From Asterionellopsis glacialis (Eukaryota > Bacillariophyta > Plagiogrammaphyceae > Rhaphoneidales > Asterionellopsidaceae): DNA of 28,474 nucleotides. The notes under the pieces were generated by a model. The model searched no databases. It saw nothing but the letters and a program-made list of their open reading frames with translations, and was not told where the DNA came from. Shown piece by piece: positions 9,156 to 18,644 of the stretch. How positions within the stretch are numbered: the stretch's first letter is position 1; the number at the start of each line of letters is the position of its first letter. The translations under genes were made by a program, and so were the position numbers. The stretch is from assembly GCA_014885115.2 (NCBI GenBank), contig WKLE02000260.1:1-28474 (forward strand), given 5' to 3'.

Positions 9156-9268
9156 TCTAGGTAGTCGCATCATTTTAGAAAAGGAAAGTGACATGAGCCA
9201 ACAAGAAATAGAACAAGCACAAAAAGTCCAGTAGTCTAGGTAGTCGCATCATTTTGGAAACGGAAAGT
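9111..9268. repeat. 79-bp tandem duplication spanning the stop codon
   Basis: Copy one is 9111-9189 and copy two 9190-9268, about 95% identical by eye. Copy one holds the last 14 codons of the oxygenase gene, its TAG and the first 34 bases after it; copy two is untranslated. Because 79 is not a multiple of three, readthrough would enter copy two in another frame. The duplication postdates most other changes nearby, since only a few substitutions separate the copies. Confidence 0.93.
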
Positions 9269-9463
9269 GAGCAGAAAATTGTTAGAAAAGGGAACACGAT
9301 GAAATCCATTATCTTTGTTGGCCATCAACATCGAAACCATGAAAATCTCTTTTAATGGATGCATCTTATTTTAAATCTTCTTTTATATCTCAAACATTTC
9401 CAAGGCCCGACTCCATAGTGTGCTACATAACTTGTTTTGTTTTTTCTTCTCTCTGTTGAAACT

Positions 9464-11403
9464 TTATTCCCATTCAATAGTGGCAGGTGGCTTGGAACTA
9501 ATATCATAGCACAAACGATTGATACCCCTAACTTCATTGATAATTCTGCTTGACATGGTGCCCATAACATCGTAGGGAAGATGGTAAAAATCGGCCGTCA
9601 TGTAGTCAGTCGTTTCGACGCATCGGACACAGGCGACATTCTCGTATGTTCGTCCATCACCCATCACACCTACACTCTTGACAGGAAGGAGTACCACGAA
9701 GGCTTGTCCAATCTTACGGTAATGATCAGACCTGTACAGTTCTTCAATCATAATAGCATCGGCCTCTTGTAAAATTTTAACACGTTCGGCTGTAACTTCA
9801 CCCAAAATACGAATGGCAAGTCCAGGTCCAGGGAAGGGATGACGCCATACACTAGCTTCATCGATACCCAGCGCCATACCCAATTCACGTACTTCATCCT
9901 TGAAAAGCTCACGGAGGGGTTCGATCAGTTTAAGTTTCATGGAGGCCGGTAACCCACCTACATTGTGATGGGTTTTGATGGTAGCAGATGGTCCCTTGTA
10001 GGAAATACTTTCAATGACATCGGGATACAAGGTTCCTTGCAACAAAAAGTCACAATGGTACCCCTCGGCTTCAATCTTGGCGGCTTCTTCTTGAAAGACA
10101 TGAATAAATTCAGTACCAATAATTTTACGTTTCTTTTCAGGATCTGTGACTCCCTTGAGCAAATTTAAAAATCGATCGGCCGCATCGACACAACGGAGAT
10201 TGACATGACAATCTTCTCTCATACGCTTTAAACACATCTTAGCTTCATCCTTACGAAGACATCCATTATCTACCATGACGGCATGGAATCGATCACCGAT
10301 AGCCTTGGTCATCAAGACAGCAGCCACTGTGGAATCGACACCACCACTGACAGCTCCAATCACATGTCCTGTAGGTCCTACCTTTTCCCGTACTTCTTCA
10401 ATAAATTCATTGGCATAGTCAGTCATGACCCAATCAGGTTTGGCACCTGCAATGTTCACAACAAAGTTTTTAAGAATTGTAGGTCCCATGGGGGAATGCG
10501 TCACTTCAGGATGAAATTGCAATCCCCACATGCGCTTTTCACTGTTCTCCATAGCTACATAAGGTGCATTGGAGGTTTCACCTGTGGTTTGGTGCGTACA
10601 AAAACGGTGCAGAGGAATCAAGCAAGCAAGCAAGCAAACAAACAAAGATGAATCAATGTAAGAACAAATGAAATAATTCTTGTAATCAATGGACACATCA
10701 CCATTCAACAATCCTATACGTACCAACAGGTTTGAATCCGTCGGGTACTTTATCTAATCGATCCCCATGTGACATCCACATTTGAAATTCAGAGGGCAAT
10801 CCTTCCAATAATGGACTACTACACCCTTCGACACGTGATACCATGGCTTTACCATATTCATGCTTCAATCCAGGTGCTACAATACCTCCAAAGGTATGGG
10901 CCAATTCTTGCATACCATAACAAATACCCAAGACAGGAATGTTACGATCTTCAACTAATTTCCATACCTCCGGTGAGACATGAGGTGCACCTTCTTCATA
11001 CACCGAGGATGGACCACCACTTAAAATAATAGCTGTTAATTCGTGTTCCGCTAATTCTTCTGCCTTGACCAAGCATGAATATAACTCACAATAAACATGC
11101 ATTTCACGAACACGGCGTGCAATTAAATGGGAATATTGTGATCCAAAATCTAAAATAGCCACTTGAGGACTGTTTTGTCATTGTTCATTTTTGTTTTGGA
11201 AACGAAAGAGGAACAAGGATACAATCAAAAGTGTCAATTATTATCCGAAGATCAGAGAAAGTGTCATCGATAGGCCGTACAACAGGTTGTGGTCACAACG
11301 ACAGACAGTGGTCTGAAGATAGGCGGTCAGGTCATGTCAAGCTCACTTACCGTCCCAAGTTTCCCAAACGCGAAGATTGCGCCAAATATTCTTTACTGTC
11401 CAT
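9464..11403 (-). CDS. GMPS: GMP synthase (glutamine-hydrolysing), three exons
   Basis: It converts XMP, glutamine and ATP to GMP, the last step of guanine nucleotide synthesis, normally in the cytosol. I reconstruct exon 1 as 11351-11403 ([17 protein letters not shown], donor GTAAGT), exon 2 as 10725-11169 plus base 10724, and exon 3 as 9464-10581. The introns are 11170-11350 (181 nt) and 10582-10723 (142 nt). Frame is kept across both joins ([15 protein letters not shown] and [12 protein letters not shown]), giving 538 residues, close to the roughly 525 of bacterial GuaA. The class I glutamine amidotransferase domain has C101 (LGICYGMQ), H190 and E192 (QFHPEVTH). The ATP pyrophosphatase P-loop SGGVDST is at 245-251. 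The dimerisation domain has [17 protein letters not shown] and ends in the family-typical ATIEWE. It lacks the large insertion of animal enzymes. It is divergent from the p24 gene. Confidence 0.96.
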
Positions 11404-11849
11404 GATGATGAAAACTTTAGGTTTATACTCTGCGGGTTTTGCTTTTGAAATCAAATCGACAATCAAAACACAATTGTGTGCGGATGGTTGTCTACTTTCT
11501 GATACTGTGAGTAGCAAGTAGCGTGAATGCTGAGATACAGCCACAAAAAAGAACAAAAGATGATGGTGATATCTTGATGGAGGGGAAGTCTTGCCTGTTC
11601 CGATTCGATTTGAGAGATTTTTTATGGCCGATGGCGCAAAACAAACTTCACAGTCTGGTTGTCGACCGTATCGAACACAATACAGACGCTTTGTGAACTC
11701 TGTGCGAAAAAAATAGCTTTGCCTCGAAAAAATTAGCCTCTGGGAGATCGGAGGAGAAGACATGGACAACAAAACAAGGATATCTCGCTTGCTCTTGCGA
11801 ATCCTTATCTTATCCCTCTTCGCAAAGGGTTCGCCAGACAAGTTTGACC
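11404..11849. promoter_or_regulatory. Bidirectional promoter region, GMPS / p24 gene
   Basis: These 446 bp separate the two start codons of a divergent pair and must hold both 5' UTRs and promoters. An open frame continues upstream of the GMPS start on the - strand as far as 11841, but its content is unlike any GMP synthase and I treat it as untranslated. No specific factor site could be assigned. Confidence 0.55.
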
Positions 11850-12849
11850 ATGACGACGATGGTACCCCAACGACATGGTGTTCCTACCAAGCAACTCCAA
11901 ATCTTCTTTGCAATATTCCTTTCTTGGATATCAACATGTTCATCATATCCTATGATTGCTGAAGTGGAGGAAGAGAAGGTACGATCACCAATCGATACGA
12001 TGTGTTGCCCTTCATGGCACTGCTTGCTAGTCAACGCTTTCGCAGCGCAAATTGAAATTTCCCCTTTTGATTCGTAGTTCTCTGTTTCTCTCCCACTCAT
12101 ACCTCTGCATGTAATTTTATCTGTAGTGTTTTCGGTTTAATGTACCTGAAGACGATGATGCGCATATGGTATTTGTGGCAATACCGTTTGAAATGAAAGA
12201 TAATGGTGAAGAATGGTTTGTCGATCAGGTCAATCAATTAGTGAAAAATCGTGATCAAGACGAAGGATTACCTAAGGATTTTGGCGATAAGCCTGATAAG
12301 GACTTGCAAAGTTATATGACCGAATTTGTAGATGAAAATGAAGCAGAAACAGGATTTATCATTAAAATACAAAAGCCACGACGACCCATTTTGAAACAAC
12401 ATGAATTTGAATGGTTTAAACCTTTGGTATTAAATTATGTTGTAGAAAGTCACGGTGGTGGTGCAGATGGAGATCCCGGTGTATTGGGTGGATATAGTGT
12501 ATGTTTTGATCCTGTCGATGTCGATAGGACAGCTCATATTATATTTGATGTAATTTTGGACAGTGAAGAAATTGATTATGAATCTTCCGAAGAGAATACC
12601 AAAGTTTTGAAAAAAGAACATTTAACACCCTTGGAACAGAATTTAGCCAGAAGCATTACCTCTTCTCACAAAGTCTTGAATGAAATGAGATACATGGAAA
12701 ATCGTGAGGCACGAATGAGAAAGACGGCGGATTCCATCAACTCTAAAATTCGAAACTTTTCGTATCTGAGTATTACTATTTTATTGGGTGTCACCTATGT
12801 TCAAGTATCGTATTTGAAGCAATACTTTAAAAAGAAAAAGATTATCTAA
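11850..12849 (+). CDS. p24/TMED family cargo receptor with dilysine tail
   Basis: Exon 1 is 11850-11978, ending in GAG AAG before GTACGA; the intron is 11979-12126 (148 nt, ending CTGTAG); exon 2 is 12127-12849. The join is phase 0 and reads EVEEEKCFRFNVPEDDDAH, placing the first conserved GOLD-domain cysteine (C44) right after the signal peptide (h-region IFFAIFLSWI, about 18-27). The second cysteine is C169 (YSVCFDP). A coiled-coil stalk (about 207-253) carries the family-typical NREARMRKTADSINS, followed by one transmembrane helix (about 254-272). The short cytosolic tail ends KKKKII, a KKxx COPI retrieval signal. p24 proteins cycle between ER and Golgi and help load cargo, notably GPI-anchored proteins, into COPII vesicles. 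At 283 residues it is longer than usual because of an acidic insertion at about 70-120. Of two nearby start codons I took the first. Confidence 0.9.
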
Positions 12850-13468
12850 ATGTTAAGAAAAGAAATAAAAACCAAGGTGATAAAGGAGGAAAGAGGTAGA
12901 TAGGGGGTCAAGAAGAGCTTTGGGAATACCAAACTACAACAAGGTCGCACAATTTACAATGAGATGTGTGTGTTTGTAGATTCATCAATATAAAACGCAT
13001 ATAGTAACAAAACTTTCACACAATTTGATAACCACACCTTTGTAAATTCTAGGCGTATCCTTGATAGATGAACCCTATTACAATTCTCTGTTAGTCATGA
13101 CTGTTTCCCTTGGGCGAGATCATCAGTAACAACTCTTTACTTTCACAACAAACAAATGCCATGTTCACAAACGATCAGTTGGATCGATACAAGTCATGAC
13201 AAAAAATGGTTCTTCGATGCAAAATTTTCAACTTGAATGTTCTAGTGTTTATTTTAGCAATATTGGCAATTTCTAGCTAGACTACTTGGAGAGCAGAGCT
13301 ATATTCATTTTAAAGTAATGTTTATTAGTATCTAATCAATTTTTGAATGCTGTTGTAAATTTGCGAGGAATGTACTTTTGCGTACATTGGTCTCGCGAAT
13401 TCGTTGCAATCCCCCCTGTATGTGCATACGTGTATGAGTACATGCTTTCAAAACAGTATGCATTTTGT
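12850..13468. other. Convergent 3' intergenic region
   Basis: These 619 bp lie between the stop codons of the p24 gene and the zinc-block gene. An AATAAA at about 12861-12866, a few bases after the p24 stop, is a possible poly(A) signal. The open frame 13336-13596 on the - strand overlaps the zinc-block gene in another frame and has no support. No RNA gene was recognised. Confidence 0.6.
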
Positions 13469-16429
13469 TTATTTGGTAATTTTGGATGTTGCAGCAAGCA
13501 AACTATGTAATCCCTGAGCGGCTGCCAAGTCTTGGTGATGGTGTTGATGAAGATGACTATTGATACCATCATCGTCGTCATCTTTCTTCTCTTCACTAGT
13601 ACTTGAAAAACTTGGACGTGTTTTTTTGCTACTACTGCTGCTGCTGCTACCGTTGTGACTTTCTACTCGTTGTGGATGTGACAAGAAACTTGTGGGACTA
13701 GCACTACTGTTATTATTGTCATCCTGTGTTGTTGTTGTTGTGGATGATATCATACTTTTCTCTTGTCGTAAACGTCGAAGTTTGATTTCATCCTTTTGTA
13801 AGGCATACTTTTCACGTTGACGATCACGGCAACGGACGCATTTGGTAGCCAAACCTTTATCACCAAAGGCTGCCCATGGACGAAAGTTCTTACAACCCTT
13901 ACACCATTTAATTTCTAATCCAGATCCACTAATTACCCAAACCGTAACATCACAAGCTGTACACAAACCCTTGTTTTGTCGGGGAATAATGTGCATTGTC
14001 TTATCATCACTATCAAAATCACCATTGTCTGTCATGGAAGCAGAATCATCCTGAGACTTTCGTCCACCACGTCCACTACCACGGCCTGCTACAGACGAGG
14101 CAGCAGATGCCGAAGAAAGACGTGCCTTACCACACATGACACAATGTCTTTTGTTACTTTCTGTTTGTTGTGATGACAAGGTTTCTACGTTACTACTGTT
14201 ATTCTGTTGTGTGCGACTTTTAGTCATGTAATCAGGATAATTCACCAACGTATGAAAGTCAGGAATAGGTTCATCCTTGGTTTTTTCTGCCTCACTGTGT
14301 TTGGGGTAAAAATAGAGAATGGGTAGAGATGAAGGAGTGTTAGAAAAATATCAATAGCATACCAAGTTGGATAATCAAAAATGAGTCCAGACAAACGATG
14401 GCTACACTCTGTCGTATGTTTCCATGACGCTTTACACTTTCACATAAACTTACCCCCAGAATTTAGTTGGAATAGGTCCTGTCAATGCAACACATCGATT
14501 AGCACTTGGTGCCTTTCCTGTTGCTAAGGTGGCTTCTTGCCATTCCTTGACAGATTGAATTTGACTTTGTTGTTCTTGGGCAGTTAATTTGTGATTGCTT
14601 TGAACTTCGGCGGACTTGGATGTTGTGGTTGATGGTAACGATGCTTTGATGTCTTCTTCTTCCTTCTTGAGAAGTGCAGATGCCGTAGAAGCCAAGGCCT
14701 TCTTTGTCTCTGGTGGTGTTGCAGCCATTGTCGGTGGAGGAGTCACATCAGCAGCCTTATTGCTGCTACTTTCTGAAGAACTTCCTGCAGGGTGTGCACC
14801 ATGATGACGTGGTGTGGAAGCAGATGGTAAAGATCCAGGAGGAGTGGGGTGATTAGAAGCGCCAGGAGGATAATACCTAGGGACTGGACTACCATGTGCC
14901 GGATGGGGCGGGGGGTACATGGGCATGCCGGGATAGCCAGAGTGAGGAGGTGGTGGTGGTGGCGCGTGATGATGAGAAGGGTGAGGAGGGTACGAAGAAG
15001 GAGGGTATCCACTGGCAGGAGGATACGGATAATATCCTGGAGGTGGTGGTGGATGACTATCATGAGGGTGACCAGGATATGGTGGATATGCAGAATATGG
15101 AGGATAATGAGAATAACGGGGAGGAGGTGCTGAATGAGGATGGTGGTGAGGAGGGTATGCGCCTCGATGAGCAGAAGGAGGAGGACTAGCATGTAGACGC
15201 TTAATGCGAGGTGGTTCAGTGTGGAGATCTGTTTCTGCCGAACTTTTGCCAGCAACAGGAACACTAGTGGACTCGCCCTTGTCGGCTTCTGCCGATGAAG
15301 ATGGAGAAATAACTCGTTGTCTCTTCTTAGCTTCTTCAGATTCCTCTTCTTCAATTTGTGCTCGTACTTCTACCTTTTCGTTAGAGTCAGATGCCGATTC
15401 ACTAGCTTGACCCGATTTTTTGGTGGTGGACTTGGTTTTCTCAGTATTGCTCAGTGACTTTGCACTTGCTGAATCACTATTTTTTTTCGAACGGCTAGTC
15501 ACGGGAGAGTATGGAGGACTTTCTTCTGGAGCAGCTCGTTTTCGACGCTGTGGGTGTGAAGGACTATCTGTTCCATATAAGTGATGCGGCATTTGCATTG
15601 GTGGTGGTGGGTAATGCTCATATGGATGAGAAGCATAGTAAGGATGATGGTAGGCAGGTGGCGGCGGCGGTGGTCCTCTACGAGCTCGATAGTCGTCGTA
15701 TGCATGATAAAAATGTGCGTGACCGTAATCCGGAGGTTGTCGTTGTTGTTTGCTAGATACTGAAGACTCAGAAGTTGCTTTGTCTCTCATGTCTTTTGCA
15801 AGACGTTGAAGATTTTGATCAGACGCATTTCTTTTTTCTTCAGCAGGCGACATGTCTTTTGTTTTAAAAGACGCTTTCGTTTCTGTCTGAAATTTTGAAT
15901 TCCCCTTTGACTTTTCCTCGGTCTCTTTCGCATATTCCTCGGTTTCCTTTCCCCTAAAGATTCCCGTTCGAATAGGCGATGTTGGAAATAATTTTCGTGC
16001 CCCTGCAGCACCAAATCCTCTATGAGATGAAGGTGATTCAGGATGGAGATTTCTTGAAGCAGCTCCAGCGGCGGCTGCCGCAGAAGAAGCATGGTGCCAA
16101 TGTGGGTGGTGATACGCAGGATGATGAGAAGCAGGAGGATACGGTGGATACATTCGTCCATCAGCATAAGGCGATGGCGTTACTTGTCCAGGATAACCGC
16201 CAGGCCCGTATTGTCCAGATCCATTCCGAGACAGCGATGCCTTTGTTGGTTCCTCTTCTTTCTTTTCTTCAAAATGTCGTTTCATGGTCCCCAATGATTC
16301 TTCTGGCACAGATGACCCCGTGACTCCCCCCGACGTCATCAAGCCGTTCGTTGCCGATCGTGCCTTTCTATCATTCTCTAGTGATAGCTTTGTTCCGCTA
16401 GTGGCTTCTGCATCTTTTAAATGGGGCAT
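13469..16429 (-). CDS. Large disordered protein with C-terminal four-CxxC zinc block
   Basis: Exon 1 is 14454-16429 (donor GTAAGT); the intron is 14295-14453 (159 nt, ending ACACAG); exon 2 is 13469-14294. The join reads IPTKFWG|EAEKTKDEPIPDFH and keeps frame, giving 933 residues. The start at MPHLKDAEA is the first ATG in the frame. Residues 1-600 are low-complexity: long Pro/Tyr/His/Gly runs (about 80-130 and 275-310, and again around 460-560), acidic stretches, and a basic HPQRRKRAA that could be a nuclear signal. The C-terminal part has four CxxC pairs: C710/C713 (RHCVMCGKAR), C770/C773 (GLCTACDV), C790/C793 (KWCKGCKNFRPW) and C811/C814 (TKCVRCRDRQREKY). The last two resemble treble-clef or Stc1-like zinc modules. 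It is probably a nuclear protein binding zinc; DNA, RNA or protein binding cannot be told apart. Ser, poly-Asp and His-rich runs close the protein. Confidence 0.75.
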
Positions 16430-16570
16430 TGCTTCTAGAGTCTCTATTGAAATACTGTTGGAATAGCGAAATGAGTTTACGAAGGAACACAGCAAACCAA
16501 AGTATGAGAGAAGAAAGGATCGCTTGTCTAGGGACCGAAAAGCTGCACTAAGCTATTTAGGATGGTCGGC

Positions 16571-16579
16571 GGCGCCAAA
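16571..16579 (-). promoter_or_regulatory. E2F/DP-like site
   Basis: GGCGCCAAA on the + strand reads TTTGGCGCC on the - strand, matching the E2F/DP core TTTSSCGC. It sits about 140 bp upstream of the ATG of the zinc-block gene, in the right place for a promoter element. Short sites of this type also arise by chance. Confidence 0.35.
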
Positions 16580-16790
16580 TTTTTGTTTTTCTTGGCTTCG
16601 TATTGGTTGAATTTGTTTTTTCGGTATGCGTCTCAACGGAACACATGATGTCACAAAATGTGGAAAGAAAAATTAGAATGGCGGTAAAATAATCTATTTA
16701 AAGATATGTATACAGATCATACTCCGTTGAACCGAAAAATATCCCTTTTCGAGCGTTGGACTGGCTCTTGGAATCAACCTTTTGTGATTT

Positions 16791-16807
16791 TTTGGCGAAA
16801 TTTTCGC
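16791..16807 (+). promoter_or_regulatory. Second E2F-like palindrome
   Basis: TTTGGCGAAATTTTCGC includes two back-to-back GCGAAA/TTTCGC half-sites, an arrangement seen at E2F-type targets. It lies about 360 bp upstream of the zinc-block gene. The support is sequence match only. Confidence 0.25.
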
Positions 16808-17624
16808 TATTCCTTCATAGTACAAATTTCATCTGATTTACTATCGCCTTTAATTGAAACGATACACATACATTTGATAAGTAACATGGAATTGGTACGA
16901 TCCACATCCAAAAAACGAAATCATAATGTATACAGGGATAAATACTTCTATAAATTCATACTGGCGGAAATTTGGATACCTTTTGGAGATAGTACGATTT
17001 TTCATTCGTTGTCACACTCTTGAATGGCGATAGTTTCATGAGTGGTCAGTACTTCTAGTCGGAGGTCAGATGCACCAAAACCAACGACGAGCGAACATTC
17101 ACATTGGAAAATCATATGTGACGTCCGCCAGACAAAAAGTCTGTACCGGGACCTGGTACTATGTAATATGTGGGTCGATCGCTTGGTCCATCAGGTTTTC
17201 AGTTGGACCGGCCACGCGAATTCGAAGAAAGTTCATTGTCCTTCACATCCTTTATTTTTTCCTCAAAAATTTACAAAGGTTGGAATCCTGCCGTATCAAC
17301 TGCATCTACTAGATCAAATTGTGCAGTCTCTCCTGTTCAGAGAATTACTCTCATCTCTAGCTAGAGAGCAAAGACTGAACAAGGGTAATTTGTAGTGGTC
17401 CTAGAGTAGAGGACTAGAGGATGCTATCATGATGATTATTCTTGTCCTCAGTGCTAGTGTTCAGTGTTCATGCACTACTAAAAACTTTAGATATTCAGTA
17501 TCTAAGTCGCAATTTCTCTATCAAAACATAAATGGAACATTTGTTCTCATCACAAAGAAAGAGAGAGACCTATATCTCTAGATTTTGATCCCCAGTGCAC
17601 CACCAAACAATATAGTTTTGCAGC

Positions 17625-17649
17625 AAAGAAGCTCATCAGGAGCTTCTTT
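17625..17649. repeat. Perfect 10-bp hairpin with 5-base loop
   Basis: AAAGAAGCTC (17625-17634) is fully complementary to GAGCTTCTTT (17640-17649) around the loop ATCAG. This is the strongest stem-loop noticed in the window's non-coding DNA. Confidence 0.7.
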
Positions 17650-18644
17650 TAGTGATACTAGTTTCCAGGAGAAGCTAGAGTAGTTGTACTAGTAGATTTT
17701 GGAACATTCTTGAAGTTCTTAACTTGGTTTAGCACATATAGGATAGAGGAGGGAGAGCATGTACTGTGCACTCTACTGTTTAATAGTCTGGTTTTTCAGT
17801 TTCCTTTGTGGCTCCTAATATTAAATTATTTTTTAGGAACAGGGCGGGGAGAAAGGATTTGAACAAAAATAAGATATGAAAAAGAGGAAAAACAGAAATA
17901 TGTGGAATGGGGTGTGGATTTAATCAACCAGTGTTTATGTACTGCAATGTGATGTTAGTTCCTCTCTAAGTGCAACAATACTCAAACCTTTTCATCAAGT
18001 CCAAGGCACTCTAGAGAGTATGGGTAGCAGCAAGAAAGAAAAAGAGAAGAACTGATACCTCCTACTAAATCAGAGCTCTTGTTGTTTTACTTCTGGAAAA
18101 CAGTATGTGGGGAAGTTTTATTAGTAGAATACCATCAAAATGATAGAAATAGGTGAAAGGACATTTGTGCTAGAAAATCTATCTTCTCATCACCTTTAAA
18201 GAGTTCCACTATTTTTTAATCTGCTTGGATAGCCTTGGAAGCAAATTCTCAGGCAAGTGCACACCCACCAAGTGTCTTTTGATATTTCAAGCACTAGGAT
18301 TAACACTCCTTATCAGCTTGGAGTTCATCCAATCTCTAAAGCCTTATTCCTCAGTAGAGAGATACAATCGACCCGCCGAGATGATGTTCTAAATTTAGGC
18401 ATTAGTTAAAAAGTAATATTGGATAAAAATAGACTTTGTACAAATATTTATAATATAATTACATATATTATCTCATGTAGAAACTTAGTTCAAATTTCAA
18501 CAATGGACTAGCCAAAAGCTACCTTAACATTTTTTTTGCACCGCCGACGATATTGCACAAAAGTTTGGTTGTTAGTCTATCTAAGATAGTTAATTGTCAC
18601 CATGTCATGATCTGGGCGCATCATTCATAGACCTCTAGTCTAGT

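Larger units (their letters stand above)
16430..18644. other. ORF-poor 2.2-kb intergenic region
   Basis: This is the largest gap in the window, between divergent genes. Open frames at 16706-17023 and 17042-17395 on the + strand have no recognisable domain and look random. From 17400 to 18640 no frame of 60 codons exists on either strand. Two E2F-like sites near 16571 and 16790, a TGACGTC word at about 17119 and a perfect hairpin at 17625-17649 are the only structures seen. It may hold a non-coding transcript or a decayed mobile element, but I cannot support either. Confidence 0.55.

Noticed and set aside
11347..11841. Full 164-codon open frame upstream of GMP synthase
   Set aside because: Only its last 17 codons from the ATG at 11403 are needed as exon 1 of GMPS; the rest lacks GMPS content and lies in the shared promoter region.
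14743..15763. Several long open frames on both strands within the zinc-block gene
   Set aside because: They are shadow frames of repetitive Pro/His/Tyr/Gly codons and are dominated by Leu/His, Trp/Arg or Glu/Asp runs.
16706..17395. Two + strand open frames of 105 and 117 codons
   Set aside because: No recognised domain, no upstream promoter context, composition typical of random translation; kept as non-coding pending transcripts.
17853..17870. Sequence resembling a reversed tRNA B box
   Set aside because: GGATTTGAAC lacks the full conserved B-box and no matching A box or acceptor stem is found at the right distance.
18160..18330. Minus-strand stretch reading like a broken protein (NIKRHLVGVHLPENLLPRLS)
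   Set aside because: Flanked by stops within a few dozen codons and no family match that I can name; could be a decayed element but too weak to call.
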